The position numbers were made by a program, and so were the translations under genes. DNA of 64,000 bases from the NCBI RefSeq assembly GCF_000365425.1, contig NZ_AQOV01000003.1, forward strand, positions 83,000-146,999, read 5' to 3'. How positions within the stretch are numbered: position 1 is the first letter of the stretch; every line of letters begins with the position of its first letter. Below, in pieces: positions 36,869 through 44,439 of this stretch. The DNA is from Methylomonas sp. MK1 (lineage in GTDB: Bacteria > Pseudomonadota > Gammaproteobacteria > Methylococcales > Methylomonadaceae). Below the pieces are notes generated by a model. It made no database searches, was not told where the DNA came from, and saw only the letters and a program-made list of their open reading frames with translations.

Positions 36869-37228
36869 TTAGAGGGTAATAATCGGCGGTTTTATATCCG
36901 GGGGAACCAGCAACGAAACCGATGTGGGTATTTCTCCAGCGCTATAGCGGCTAGAGATATGGGGCAGGATAAACCCAAAGGATGATGTGATTGCGCAATC
37001 GGCGCAAACATGAAAGCTGCAACTGGTCAAGTGAGGCTTGGCAGTAACGGAGTGACAATGATCGGAATGAGATGAAGCTGAAAACCCTTCGTCGCCCATC
37101 TCGTCGGCAGCAGCAACGATTTGTACAATCGATAACTGCCTTGTGAGTTCAGAATAATGAGCAAACGCAACCACAACAGGCATAATTGCCATGATGAGGG
37201 TTAACATTATGGTTAAACGTAGGTTCAT
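36869..37228 (-). CDS. Small exported Cys/His protein at the head of the cus operon
   Basis: This 119-residue protein has a signal peptide or membrane anchor (about 5-24). A short region dense in metal ligands follows ('SHSDHCHSV', then 'TSCSFHVCADCAI', about 54-81), and the tail is hydrophobic. The cluster of His and Cys suggests binding of Cu or another soft metal, or sensing, in the periplasm. It precedes cusC by 118 bp in the same direction and faces merR of locus 2. It parallels the small Cys protein ahead of czcC at 18406 in position, though not obviously in sequence. No family is recognised. Confidence 0.65.
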   Translation of the reverse strand: MNLRLTIMLTLIMAIMPVVVAFAHYSELTRQLSIVQIVAAADEMGDEGFSASSHSDHCHSVTAKPHLTSCSFHVCADCAITSSFGFILPHISSRYSAGEIPTSVSLLVPPDIKPPIITL

Positions 37229-37285
37229 CGTGTTGCGGATTTAACGAATCAAGGTTATGGACCGGTTTTTGTTGCATTCGGACTG

Positions 37286-37316
37286 ATAATACTATCGGTA
37301 TTTGCAGAAAGTACAA
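37286..37316 (-). promoter_or_regulatory. Candidate cus operon promoter with a 19-bp spacer
   Basis: On the minus strand TTGTAC (37316-37311) and TATTAT (37291-37286) are 19 bp apart, a MerR/CueR-like spacing, 58 bp before the small Cys/His gene. A short inverted repeat AATAC-N5-GTATT overlaps the -10. No cueR-like gene is in the window apart from the two merR. Confidence 0.4.
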
Positions 37317-37419
37317 CTTTTTAACCATCGACTGATAACAAGTTACCCTCGTTTGATAGAGCGGATCGAGTATTGTCCATTTTCGGACGAATCCTTACGG
37401 TGCACCGAGAAGACCCAAA

Positions 37420-37827
37420 ATGCCAACGTTGACCATCGGCAAACTTGCCAAACAAACCGAAGTCACCATCGAAACCATCCGTCACTATCAACGCATGGGT
37501 TTACTGACGGAACCGGAGAAACCCGACGGCGGTTATCGCTGTTATTCAACTGATGCGGTTACCCGAATCCGTTTTATCAAACGCGCTCAACAGGCTGGAT
37601 TTACCTTGAAGGAAATTGCCACCTTGTTATCGCTTGACGGGGCACATTGTGCTGACGTACGACAACTCGCCGAGCAGAAATGCCAGCAGATCGACCAACA
37701 GATCAAAAATTTAACGGCTCTCCGTCAGGTATTGGAAACCCTGGTCAACGATTGTCAACAGACAGCTTCAACCGCGCGTTGCGCCATTCTCGATGCGTTT
37801 TGCGATGATGCATCAACCAAATCCTGA
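37420..37827 (+). CDS. merR: MerR mercury-responsive regulator, locus 2
   Basis: This 135-residue paralogue of the regulator at 29409 has the same helix-turn-helix ('IGKLAKQTEVTIETIRHYQR') and the same Hg Cys triad ('GAHCAD', 'NDCQQ', 'ARCAI'). It has extra Cys residues in 'YRCYS' and 'FCDDAS'. It reads rightwards, away from the cus operon, and ends 25 bp before the promoter it presumably controls. The start is ATG 37420. Differences from copy 1 are spread over the whole length, so this is an old duplication or an independent acquisition. Confidence 0.95.
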   Translation: MPTLTIGKLAKQTEVTIETIRHYQRMGLLTEPEKPDGGYRCYSTDAVTRIRFIKRAQQAGFTLKEIATLLSLDGAHCADVRQLAEQKCQQIDQQIKNLTALRQVLETLVNDCQQTASTARCAILDAFCDDASTKS

Positions 37828-37852
37828 TTGTAAATAAGTCACCATCGCCCAC

Positions 37853-37884
37853 TTGACTCTGTTCTTAACAACAGGGTTTAAGCT
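37853..37884 (+). promoter_or_regulatory. MerR-type merT promoter/operator, locus 2
   Basis: TTGACT (37853-37858) and TAAGCT (37879-37884) are separated by a 20-bp spacer carrying the dyad CTGTT-N6-AACAG, as in locus 1. Conservation of the elements between two otherwise diverged loci supports function. merT starts 40 bp downstream. Confidence 0.72.
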
Positions 37885-37924
37885 TCTTGCCAGCATTGAA
37901 CATTGTTTGGTTGAGGAGATTCGC

Positions 37925-38293
37925 ATGAATACAGACCCTGAAACACCCATTAACACCCCGTCATGGTTAGGTATCGGCGCTCTCTTGGCCGCTATAGGGG
38001 CTTCGGCCTGTTGTATCGGGCCATTTTTGCTGTTGTCGTTGGGTATTGGCGGCGCATGGATGAGTACGTTGACGGGACTGGAACCGGTCCGTCCATTTTT
38101 CATCATCCTGACCCTGGTCTTTATGGCGTTAGGGTATCGAAAACTCTATTTAATGCCTCAACGCTGTGAGGAAGGTGAAAGCTGTGCCACATCCGACATC
38201 CAGCGCCGACAACGCCTGATGTTTTGGTTGGGTTCCGCATTCATTTTTATACTGCTCGCCTTTCCTTGGTTAGCGCCTTTTTTCATGGCTTGA
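37925..38293 (+). CDS. merT: MerT mercuric ion transporter, locus 2
   Basis: This 122-residue protein has three membrane segments, the TM1 Cys pair 'ASACCIGP' and the loop pair 'RCEEGESC'. ATG 37925 follows GAGGAG; a longer open frame back to 37853 runs through the promoter and is rejected. It imports Hg(II) handed over by MerP. As in locus 1, no merA follows; merP and the CopZ-like gene do. Confidence 0.94.
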   Translation: MNTDPETPINTPSWLGIGALLAAIGASACCIGPFLLLSLGIGGAWMSTLTGLEPVRPFFIILTLVFMALGYRKLYLMPQRCEEGESCATSDIQRRQRLMFWLGSAFIFILLAFPWLAPFFMA

Positions 38294-38305
38294 GAGGATT
38301 CAGAT

Positions 38306-38632
38306 ATGATCATTAAATCCAGTTTGTTTATTTTAAGCTTGTCATCAAGTGTGTTGTGGATGCCGGCGGCTCATGCTGAAACGGCTGTTGCACAGCCAAA
38401 CCGGCAGCAAACGGTGACGCTGAATATAGAAAATATGACCTGTGCCATGTGTACAGTTACCATCAAGAAAGCTTTGCAGAAAGTCGAAGGCGTACAAGAA
38501 GTGACTGTCGATTACGATTCAAAAACGGCCACCATCACCTTCGATAGCCAAAAAACCGATAGTGCAGCCTTGATCAAAGCCACGACGGATGCCGGTTATC
38601 CGGGTTCGCTCGCCACACCTGTTGCTCGATAA
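38306..38632 (+). CDS. merP: MerP periplasmic mercury-binding protein, locus 2
   Basis: This 108-residue protein has a signal peptide (about 1-24, ending 'AHA') and one HMA domain with 'MTCAMC' near 44, 'GVQEVTVDYDSKTATITF' and the 'DAGYPGSLA' end. It starts 12 bp after the merT stop and ends 17 bp before the metallochaperone gene, the same spacing as in locus 1. The role is periplasmic Hg(II) capture for MerT, from the family. Confidence 0.93.
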   Translation: MIIKSSLFILSLSSSVLWMPAAHAETAVAQPNRQQTVTLNIENMTCAMCTVTIKKALQKVEGVQEVTVDYDSKTATITFDSQKTDSAALIKATTDAGYPGSLATPVAR

Positions 38633-38649
38633 AGCCAAGGATACAGTCT

Positions 38650-39084
38650 ATGTCTGATTGCTGCTGCCCAAATACTTCCACCAAAACCAAACAAATTTGT
38701 CCTGAGTGTGGCTCCACTTGTATAAGTGTCGGTATGCCTACGCTTTACCATCAAGTCCGGTTTCCAAAGAATCAGGCGCTCATCACTGACAGCTATTATT
38801 TTTGCCCGGCAAAAACATGCTCAATTGCTTACTTCTCCAACGCGGGCAACACGATTCCCAAACAGCATTTACGAAGCTATCAAGCGATTCAAAACAACGT
38901 GCTTTGTTACTGTTTTGATATTGACGCCGAGCAGTATTTATCGGCGTTAAAAGCTCAGCGTGCGGAACCGATAAAGGATTTTGTCATGCAACGCACCAAA
39001 GCCGGGGAATGTGCCTGTGAAATCAGGAACCCGTCAGGCCAATGCTGTTTAGCGAATTTTAAATATCTGGAAAAAAGTCATTGA
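38650..39084 (+). CDS. CopZ-like iron-sulfur metallochaperone, mer locus 2
   Basis: This 144-residue paralogue of the protein at 28156 has the same Cys pattern: 'SDCCCP' at the start, 'CPECGSTC' (about 17-24), 'CPAKTC', 'CYCFDIDAEQY' and 'GECACEIRNPSGQCC'. By comparison with archaeal CopZ it should hold a Zn site and a [2Fe-2S] cluster and could receive metal or electrons in the cytoplasm. All Cys are kept in both copies while other residues vary, which argues that the ligands are under selection. It is the last gene of the unit, with a hairpin terminator about 30 bp downstream. Confidence 0.85.
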   Translation: MSDCCCPNTSTKTKQICPECGSTCISVGMPTLYHQVRFPKNQALITDSYYFCPAKTCSIAYFSNAGNTIPKQHLRSYQAIQNNVLCYCFDIDAEQYLSALKAQRAEPIKDFVMQRTKAGECACEIRNPSGQCCLANFKYLEKSH

Positions 39085-39116
39085 GACACCCTCTATCTCC
39101 TGCAAACAGATAACCT

Positions 39117-39140
39117 CCGGCGCTTTGACGCCGGCTTTTC
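39117..39140 (+). terminator. Terminator after mer locus 2
   Basis: CCGGCG (39117-39122), a 6-base loop and CGCCGG (39129-39134) form a perfect GC-rich stem followed by CTTTTC. It lies 32 bp after the metallochaperone stop. Confidence 0.65.
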
Positions 39141-39202
39141 TCTGATTTCTGCCAATTCCGGCGATTCGAAAAACGTCCGGGCGTTGTCCAGAGAGGATCA
39201 CT

Positions 39203-39352
39203 GTGAAAAATGGACAATGTTGTTCACTTCGTTATCGTAGTGTAACCACTGCTGCGTTCAATCGTGACGACTTCACCGATACCTTATTCGATACCCTGAA
39301 CTCGAAGCATGACTTGTCTCTGCCCCCTGGTCTGCGCGCTACAGTTGAATAA
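39203..39352 (+). CDS. Possible 49-residue ORF or leader upstream of chrB
   Basis: GTG 39203 follows GAGAGG at 39191-39196. The 49 codons give a polar peptide containing 'RDDFTDTLFDTLNSKHDL', ending 'LPPGLRATVE'. The stop overlaps the start of a 20-bp palindrome. It could be a leader peptide, a gene remnant or chance. The opposite strand is also open here (39232-39450) but looks less like protein. Confidence 0.27.
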   Translation: MKNGQCCSLRYRSVTTAAFNRDDFTDTLFDTLNSKHDLSLPPGLRATVE

Positions 39353-39368
39353 TCCAGTTCTGGATTAT
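39349..39368. repeat. Perfect 20-bp inverted repeat upstream of chrB
   Basis: ATAATCCAG-TT-CTGGATTAT has 9-bp perfect arms around 2 bases. There is no T-run, so it is not a typical terminator; a protein-binding site is more likely. It lies about 145 bp before chrB. Confidence 0.6.
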
Positions 39369-39452
39369 CCGCATTGTGCGTATCGATAATCTCTTCAACC
39401 ATGTACTTGTCGTTTTTAGTCGGTAACTCAATATCTCTAGCTATAGCCAAGT

Positions 39453-39506
39453 TTGCAATCGATATAAATTATTTATTGTAAAATACTCTACCGCTTAGTA
39501 GTATTT
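39453..39506 (+). promoter_or_regulatory. Candidate chr promoter and operator
   Basis: TTGCAA at 39453-39458 is followed by an AT-rich stretch with TTGTAA/TGTAAAAT near 39476-39484 as possible -10. An inverted repeat AAATACT-N12-AGTATTT (39481-39487 and 39500-39506) overlaps the start region and ends 5 bp before the chrB ATG. A repressor bound here would block initiation; ChrB proteins have been described as regulators of chr operons. Confidence 0.42.
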
Positions 39507-39511
39507 AATAC

Positions 39512-40453
39512 ATGATTAATTGGCATCTACTTATAACAAGTCTTCCCACCGAGAACGCAACGGCCCGTATGCGTATATGGCGATCTTTGAAGGCTTCCGG
39601 TGCGGCGGTGTTGCGTGATGGTGTTTACCTGATGCCTGACCGTGAGTCCTGTCGCGAAACATTAGAAACCATCGCCGTTGAAGTGCGTGAGAATGGCGGC
39701 ACAGCAATGGTTTTGCGGACTGAAGAGCCAGACAATGGGAATTTCATTGGCTTTTTTGATCGTAGTGAAGAATATTCGGCATTATTAACGGACATAGCCA
39801 AAGTGCATGGTGAACTGTCAGTCGATACGGCTCAAGACCTTCTCAAACAATCTCGAAAACTCCGTAAAGCCTTTACCAGCCTGTCTGCCATCGACTTCTT
39901 TCCGGGTGAAGCACAACGCCAAACCGAAACAGCGCTGAGTGAACTGGAACTCTCAATTGTTCGGATTTTGTCTCCGGATGAGCCGCATGCAATTGAAGGC
40001 TCGATCTTGCTTTTATCGATTAGCGATTATCAGGGCCGTACCTGGGCGACTCGTAGCCGACCCTGGGTGGATCGTCTGGCCTCTGCCTGGCTAATTCGAC
40101 GCTTCATAGACCCTCAAGCCCAATTGCTGTGGTTAACCTCGCCAACCGACTGCCCCACAGGTGCGCTCGGTTTCGATTTCGATGGTGCGACCTTCAGTCA
40201 TGTGGATGGCCGGGTGACCTTCGAGGTGTTACTGGCGAGTTTCGACCTTGAACAACCCGCCCTGAAACGACTGGGTGCGCTAGTACATTTCCTGGACGTT
40301 GGCGGGGTACAACCACCTGAAGCGGTTGGCATTGAAAGCGTGCTGGGCGGATTACGTGATGCCATCAACGATGATGATCAATTACTGAACGCCGCCAGTG
40401 CCGTGTTTGACAGCCTGCTGGTAACGTTTGAAAAAGGAGTAAGCCGATCATGA
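39512..40453 (+). CDS. chrB: ChrB chromate resistance regulator/protein
   Basis: This 313-residue protein has a ChrB N-terminal domain ('WHLLITSLPTENATARMRIWRSLKASG', about 4-30) and a C-terminal ChrB domain. The latter contains 'RPWVDRLASAWLIRRFIDPQA' (about 182-202), 'FDFDGATFSHVDGRVTFEVLL' and 'LGALVHFLDVGG'. ChrB is known from chromate operons as a chromate-responsive regulator of chrA. It is the first gene of the run and overlaps chrA by 4 bp (ATGA). The C-terminal domain recurs as a separate gene at 48416. Confidence 0.93.
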   Translation: MINWHLLITSLPTENATARMRIWRSLKASGAAVLRDGVYLMPDRESCRETLETIAVEVRENGGTAMVLRTEEPDNGNFIGFFDRSEEYSALLTDIAKVHGELSVDTAQDLLKQSRKLRKAFTSLSAIDFFPGEAQRQTETALSELELSIVRILSPDEPHAIEGSILLLSISDYQGRTWATRSRPWVDRLASAWLIRRFIDPQAQLLWLTSPTDCPTGALGFDFDGATFSHVDGRVTFEVLLASFDLEQPALKRLGALVHFLDVGGVQPPEAVGIESVLGGLRDAINDDDQLLNAASAVFDSLLVTFEKGVSRS

Positions 40454-41844
40454 GTCAACCTGACAAACCCTCATCTACTGAGCAATCTTTAGCCAGACCC
40501 GATCCAGTAGGCTTTTGGGAAGCCTTTCGTTTTTGGCTGAAACTGGGATTTGTCAGTTTCGGCGGCCCGGCCGGACAAATTGCCATCATGCATCAGGAGT
40601 TGGTGGAAAAACGGCGCTGGATTTCCGAGCAGCGTTTCTTACATGCCCTGAATTACTGCATGTTGCTGCCAGGGCCGGAGGCGCAACAATTGGCGACTTA
40701 CATTGGCTGGTTAATGCATCGCAGCTGGGGCGGCGTCGTTGCAGGCGGTTTGTTTGTTTTACCATCACTGTTAATTCTGATTGGCCTGAGCTTCATTTAT
40801 ATGGCCTATGGTCATCTCACTGGGATTGCTGGCGTACTGTACGGCATCAAACCGGCGGTGACGGCCATTGTGATTTTCGCCGCGTATCGAATCGGTTCAA
40901 GGGCTCTGAAAAATTGGGTGCTGTGGACGATGTCGGCACTCGCTTTTCTGGCGATTTTTTTATTCGACACACCTTTTCCTTTGATTGTGCTGATTGCGGC
41001 CCTCTTGGGTGCCATTGGTGGCAAAGTGTTACCTAAAAAATTTGCTATGGGCGGTGGCCATGGTGCTGCCAAACAGGGTTATGGTCCCGCATTGATTGAC
41101 GATGATACCCCGACTCCGCCACATGCGCTGTTCAGTTGGGTAGGATTATCAAAAGTCATTCTGGTTGGTCTGGCCCTGTGGGGCGGTGCCATCGGCTTCC
41201 TGTGTGCCCGGTATGGTTGGGACGGCGCATTGACACAGATGGGTTGGTTCTTCACCAAGGCGGCGCTGCTGACGTTTGGCGGTGCCTATGCAGCTTTGCC
41301 TTACGTTTATCAGGGTGCAGTCGAATATTTCCAATGGCTGACACCGCATCAGATGATCGATGGTTTGGCTCTGGGAGAAACCACGCCTGGCCCATTGATC
41401 ATGGTAGTGACCTTTGTGGGGTTCGTCGCCGGATGGACGAAGGAAGTGTTCGGCCCTGATCAACTGTTTCTGGCGGGTGCTATTGCCGCAACGGTGGTGA
41501 CTTACTTTACCTTTCTACCCAGTTTTCTGTTCATCCTGGCCGGCGGTTCATTGGTGGAATCTACGCACGGTAATTTGAAATTCACCGCACCGCTGACCGG
41601 CATCACTGCTGCCGTGGTCGGCGTGATTCTCAATCTGGCGGTGTTTTTTGCTTGGCATGTCTTCTGGCCGCAAGGCTTTACAGGGAATTTCGATGCGGTT
41701 TCCGCAGTCATCAGCCTGTGCGCTTTTTTAGCCCTGTTTCGTTACAAGGTGGGGGTAATCCCGGTCATCGCTGCTTGTGGCGGAACGGGTCTATTGTTTA
41801 GTTTCATCAAAATCTGGCTTGCCCAGCAAGGAGTTGTTCTATGA
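40450..41844 (+). CDS. chrA: ChrA chromate efflux transporter
   Basis: This 464-residue protein is a long-chain CHR transporter with two homologous halves. The first carries 'FWLKLGFVSFGGPAGQIAIMH' (about 28-48) and 'LPGPEAQQLATYIG'. The second has 'LLTFGGAYAALPYVYQGAV' (near 275-293) and 'LGETTPGPLIMVVTFVGF'. About ten to twelve hydrophobic segments are evident. It exports chromate from the cytoplasm, driven by the membrane potential. It overlaps chrB and the DUF1259 gene by 4 bp on each side, so translation is coupled. Confidence 0.97.
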   Translation: MSQPDKPSSTEQSLARPDPVGFWEAFRFWLKLGFVSFGGPAGQIAIMHQELVEKRRWISEQRFLHALNYCMLLPGPEAQQLATYIGWLMHRSWGGVVAGGLFVLPSLLILIGLSFIYMAYGHLTGIAGVLYGIKPAVTAIVIFAAYRIGSRALKNWVLWTMSALAFLAIFLFDTPFPLIVLIAALLGAIGGKVLPKKFAMGGGHGAAKQGYGPALIDDDTPTPPHALFSWVGLSKVILVGLALWGGAIGFLCARYGWDGALTQMGWFFTKAALLTFGGAYAALPYVYQGAVEYFQWLTPHQMIDGLALGETTPGPLIMVVTFVGFVAGWTKEVFGPDQLFLAGAIAATVVTYFTFLPSFLFILAGGSLVESTHGNLKFTAPLTGITAAVVGVILNLAVFFAWHVFWPQGFTGNFDAVSAVISLCAFLALFRYKVGVIPVIAACGGTGLLFSFIKIWLAQQGVVL

Positions 41845-42752
41845 ATACCATGCGTCAATCTCAAATTTTAACGCTGTTAATTTCATCACTACTGAGCGGC
41901 GTAGCCTACGCGCAAGAGGCCAGCCGGCATGGAACGCTGGATACCACCAAGATAGAGCAACTGACCGGTGCCAAAGGCAAGCTCGATACCGCCGAGAATG
42001 TTTTCAAAGTCACCGTGCCACGTAGTGATCTGGCTGTTACTGTGGCAGGTGTAAAAATGACTGCGGCGACTGGCTTTACATCCTGGGCCGGATTTTCTCC
42101 GGCTGGCGATAAAACCATTGTGATGGGTGATATGGTGTTGCAGGAAGACCAGATCAATCCGGTGATGAGCATCGCACTGGAAAACGGCATCGAGGTCACC
42201 GCATTGCATAACCACTTTCTGTGGGATACGCCTAAAGTGATGTTCATGCACATTGGTGGCACCGGCGATGCGGAAGCTCTTGCGACTGGCGTCGGTAAGG
42301 TGTTTGCCAAAATCAAGGAAACCAGTAGCGCTAAAGCTTCCGCGAAACCTAAGTCGTTCGATGCCGGTAAGACCACGCTCGATCCGAAACCCATCGAAAC
42401 GATTATTGGTTCGCCCGTGGAAAAGGCTGGTGAAGTCTATAAAGTCACCATTGGCCGCACCACGCAAATGGATGGTCATACTGTTGGTAAGACTATGGGT
42501 GTGAATACCTGGGCAGTGTTTGCCGGCAGCAATGACAAAGCCATCATCGAAGGCGACTTTGCCATGTTGGAAACCGAACTACAAGGCGTACTGAAAGCCT
42601 TGCGCGGTGCCGGTATCGCCGTCACCACGATCCATAATCACATGGTTGGCGAATCGCCAAGAATCGTATTTCTACATTATTGGGGGACAGGTACCGTAAG
42701 CGATCTGGCCAAGGCGTTTAAAGCGGCACTGGATACTCAAACGAAAGTCTAA
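41841..42752 (+). CDS. DUF1259 (LppY/LpqO-type) periplasmic protein
   Basis: This 303-residue protein has a signal peptide (about 8-24, 'AYA') followed by two tandem DUF1259 repeats. The repeats end in 'ALHNHFLWDTPKVMFMHIGGTG' (about 116-137) and 'TIHNHMVGESPRIVFLHYWGTG' (about 259-280). The conserved 'HNH' and later His suggest a metal or ligand site in each repeat. The family is of unknown function but I recall it next to chromate transporter genes. Start ATG 41841 overlaps the chrA stop (ATGA). The ABC permease gene follows after 19 bp. Confidence 0.9.
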   Translation: MNTMRQSQILTLLISSLLSGVAYAQEASRHGTLDTTKIEQLTGAKGKLDTAENVFKVTVPRSDLAVTVAGVKMTAATGFTSWAGFSPAGDKTIVMGDMVLQEDQINPVMSIALENGIEVTALHNHFLWDTPKVMFMHIGGTGDAEALATGVGKVFAKIKETSSAKASAKPKSFDAGKTTLDPKPIETIIGSPVEKAGEVYKVTIGRTTQMDGHTVGKTMGVNTWAVFAGSNDKAIIEGDFAMLETELQGVLKALRGAGIAVTTIHNHMVGESPRIVFLHYWGTGTVSDLAKAFKAALDTQTKV

Positions 42753-42771
42753 TAAAAACACCGAATGATCG

Positions 42772-44439
42772 ATGAACGAAAAGTATCTTTCGATCATGTA
42801 CGCAAAGCGGCTAACCTTGACTGTTACCGCAATGTTGCTGGTTGGGTTCGGGCTAACCCCGCTCGTTGTCATGCTCGTATCAAGCCTGAATATGAACGGA
42901 GCGTTCAGCCTGGATCGCTATCTCGAGCTGTGGACATCCACGCGTCCTCCACAATTGCTAGGTCGGAGCGTACTGCTTGCGGGACTTTCCACGGCTATTA
43001 CCACTTGTCTGGGCATTCCGCTCGGCATCTTGCTCGGCAAAACCGATCTGCCTGGGCGGCATCTGTTCGCAGCCGGGTTGACTCTACCGTTGCTACTCCC
43101 ACCTTATTTTCTTGGCTTAGGCTGGTTCGCCTTGCTCGGACGGGAGGGCTGGCTCGCAAACATATTTCCCAAAGCCGCGGCAGTGAATTTATCGGAGTGG
43201 TTATTCGGACTGCCAGGTTGCACTCTGACACTGGCCACGATGTTCCTGCCCCTGATGGTACTGCTCACAGCGGCACTCACCCAAAGCGTCAACCCTCGCC
43301 AGGAGGAGGCTGCGAGGCTTTATGCTCACTGGCCTACAGTAATTTGCCGCATTACCTTGCCGACCATACTGCCGGGGGTTTCGTTCGGTGCGCTGCTGGT
43401 TTTTATGCTGGTCCTAGGCGAAAGCACCGTGCCGATGTTTCTGCGCTATGACGTCTATCCGGTGGAAATCCTGACCCAGTTCGCGGCCTTCTACGATTTC
43501 GACGCCGCTACCGCAGCAGCAGCCCCTTTGGCACTGATCGTGTTATTACTATTGGCTCTGGACTGGCGTTGGCGTCGAAATGCGGCGACCGATCTTCGGC
43601 CACCGGGAATTTCGCTGTCCATCAAACTGGGTGCCGCAAAGTGGCTGTGGACAGCTGGAGTAGCGGCTTTACTCTTGATTCTGCTGGGACTGCCATTTGG
43701 CTCGCTGCTATTTTCTGCCACACCGGCCGATGTCGCCGAAGCATGGCAACGGGCGGGCGATGCCTTGGGGCGCAGCTTACTTTACGCCTCGCTCGGAGCC
43801 AGCCTGCTGACAGCCTTCGGATTTTTTCTAGGGCTTTTGTGGCGCGAACGGACGTATAGCGCGAGGCTGACTGAATTCGCCGCACTGTTGCTCCTGATAC
43901 TACCCAGCTCGGTAATCGGCATTGGCCTGATCGGTCTATGGAACCGGTCCGCAACCGCTTGGCTTTACGCCTCGCCGGGTTTATTGCTGTTGGGCTATCT
44001 CATTCAATATGCGGCCCTTTCTGGCGGCATTGTCCGCAATGCCCTGGCTCGCCTGCCATCTTCGCTGGAACAAGCAGCGGCCGTGGCCGGTGCCGGCTGG
44101 TGGCGGCGGCTGATCTTCATCGTGCTGCCTCTGAGCCGGCGCGGACTCCTGACTACCTGGTTGGCGACTTATCTATTTTGTCTGCGCGATACAGGTCTGG
44201 CGATGCTGGTATACCCACCAGGCGAGGATACTTTACCGGTGCGCATCTTCAGCTTGATGGCCAATGGCTCCTTCGGATTGGTGGCGGCGTTGTGCGCTTT
44301 GCTGATGGCTGCGGCTCTGCCGCCCCTTGTCATTCTATGGATTACATCCTTGTGGCCTATCCCTATTGAACTAGCAAAAGGGCTATTCAACAAGCTCCCG
44401 GTATGTTTGTGGCCCCGTAGACAGGAGCGTTCGTCATGA
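42772..44439 (+). CDS. ABC importer permease (FbpB/ThiP type, fused halves)
   Basis: This 555-residue protein has about twelve membrane segments and two BPD permease modules. The EAA-type loops are 'EEAARLYAHWPTVICRITLP' (about 180-199) and 'EQAAAVAGAGWWRRLIFIVLP' (near 433-453). This architecture is that of iron(III), thiamine and phosphonate-type importers. The start is uncertain: ATG 42772 lacks a clear ribosome binding site and ATG 42796 is possible. The stop overlaps the ATPase gene start (ATGA). The substrate is not evident; the location inside a chromate operon is unusual. Confidence 0.93.
   Translation: MNEKYLSIMYAKRLTLTVTAMLLVGFGLTPLVVMLVSSLNMNGAFSLDRYLELWTSTRPPQLLGRSVLLAGLSTAITTCLGIPLGILLGKTDLPGRHLFAAGLTLPLLLPPYFLGLGWFALLGREGWLANIFPKAAAVNLSEWLFGLPGCTLTLATMFLPLMVLLTAALTQSVNPRQEEAARLYAHWPTVICRITLPTILPGVSFGALLVFMLVLGESTVPMFLRYDVYPVEILTQFAAFYDFDAATAAAAPLALIVLLLLALDWRWRRNAATDLRPPGISLSIKLGAAKWLWTAGVAALLLILLGLPFGSLLFSATPADVAEAWQRAGDALGRSLLYASLGASLLTAFGFFLGLLWRERTYSARLTEFAALLLLILPSSVIGIGLIGLWNRSATAWLYASPGLLLLGYLIQYAALSGGIVRNALARLPSSLEQAAAVAGAGWWRRLIFIVLPLSRRGLLTTWLATYLFCLRDTGLAMLVYPPGEDTLPVRIFSLMANGSFGLVAALCALLMAAALPPLVILWITSLWPIPIELAKGLFNKLPVCLWPRRQERSS

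Noticed and set aside
39232..39450. 72-codon minus-strand ORF upstream of chrB
   Set aside because: No ribosome binding site or motif, and it overlaps promoter and palindrome signals on the other strand.
42765..43451. Long + frame overlapping the ABC permease start (also 43569-43859 and 43938-44369)
   Set aside because: These are out-of-frame shadows of the GC-rich permease gene; the permease frame has clear membrane segments and EAA loops.
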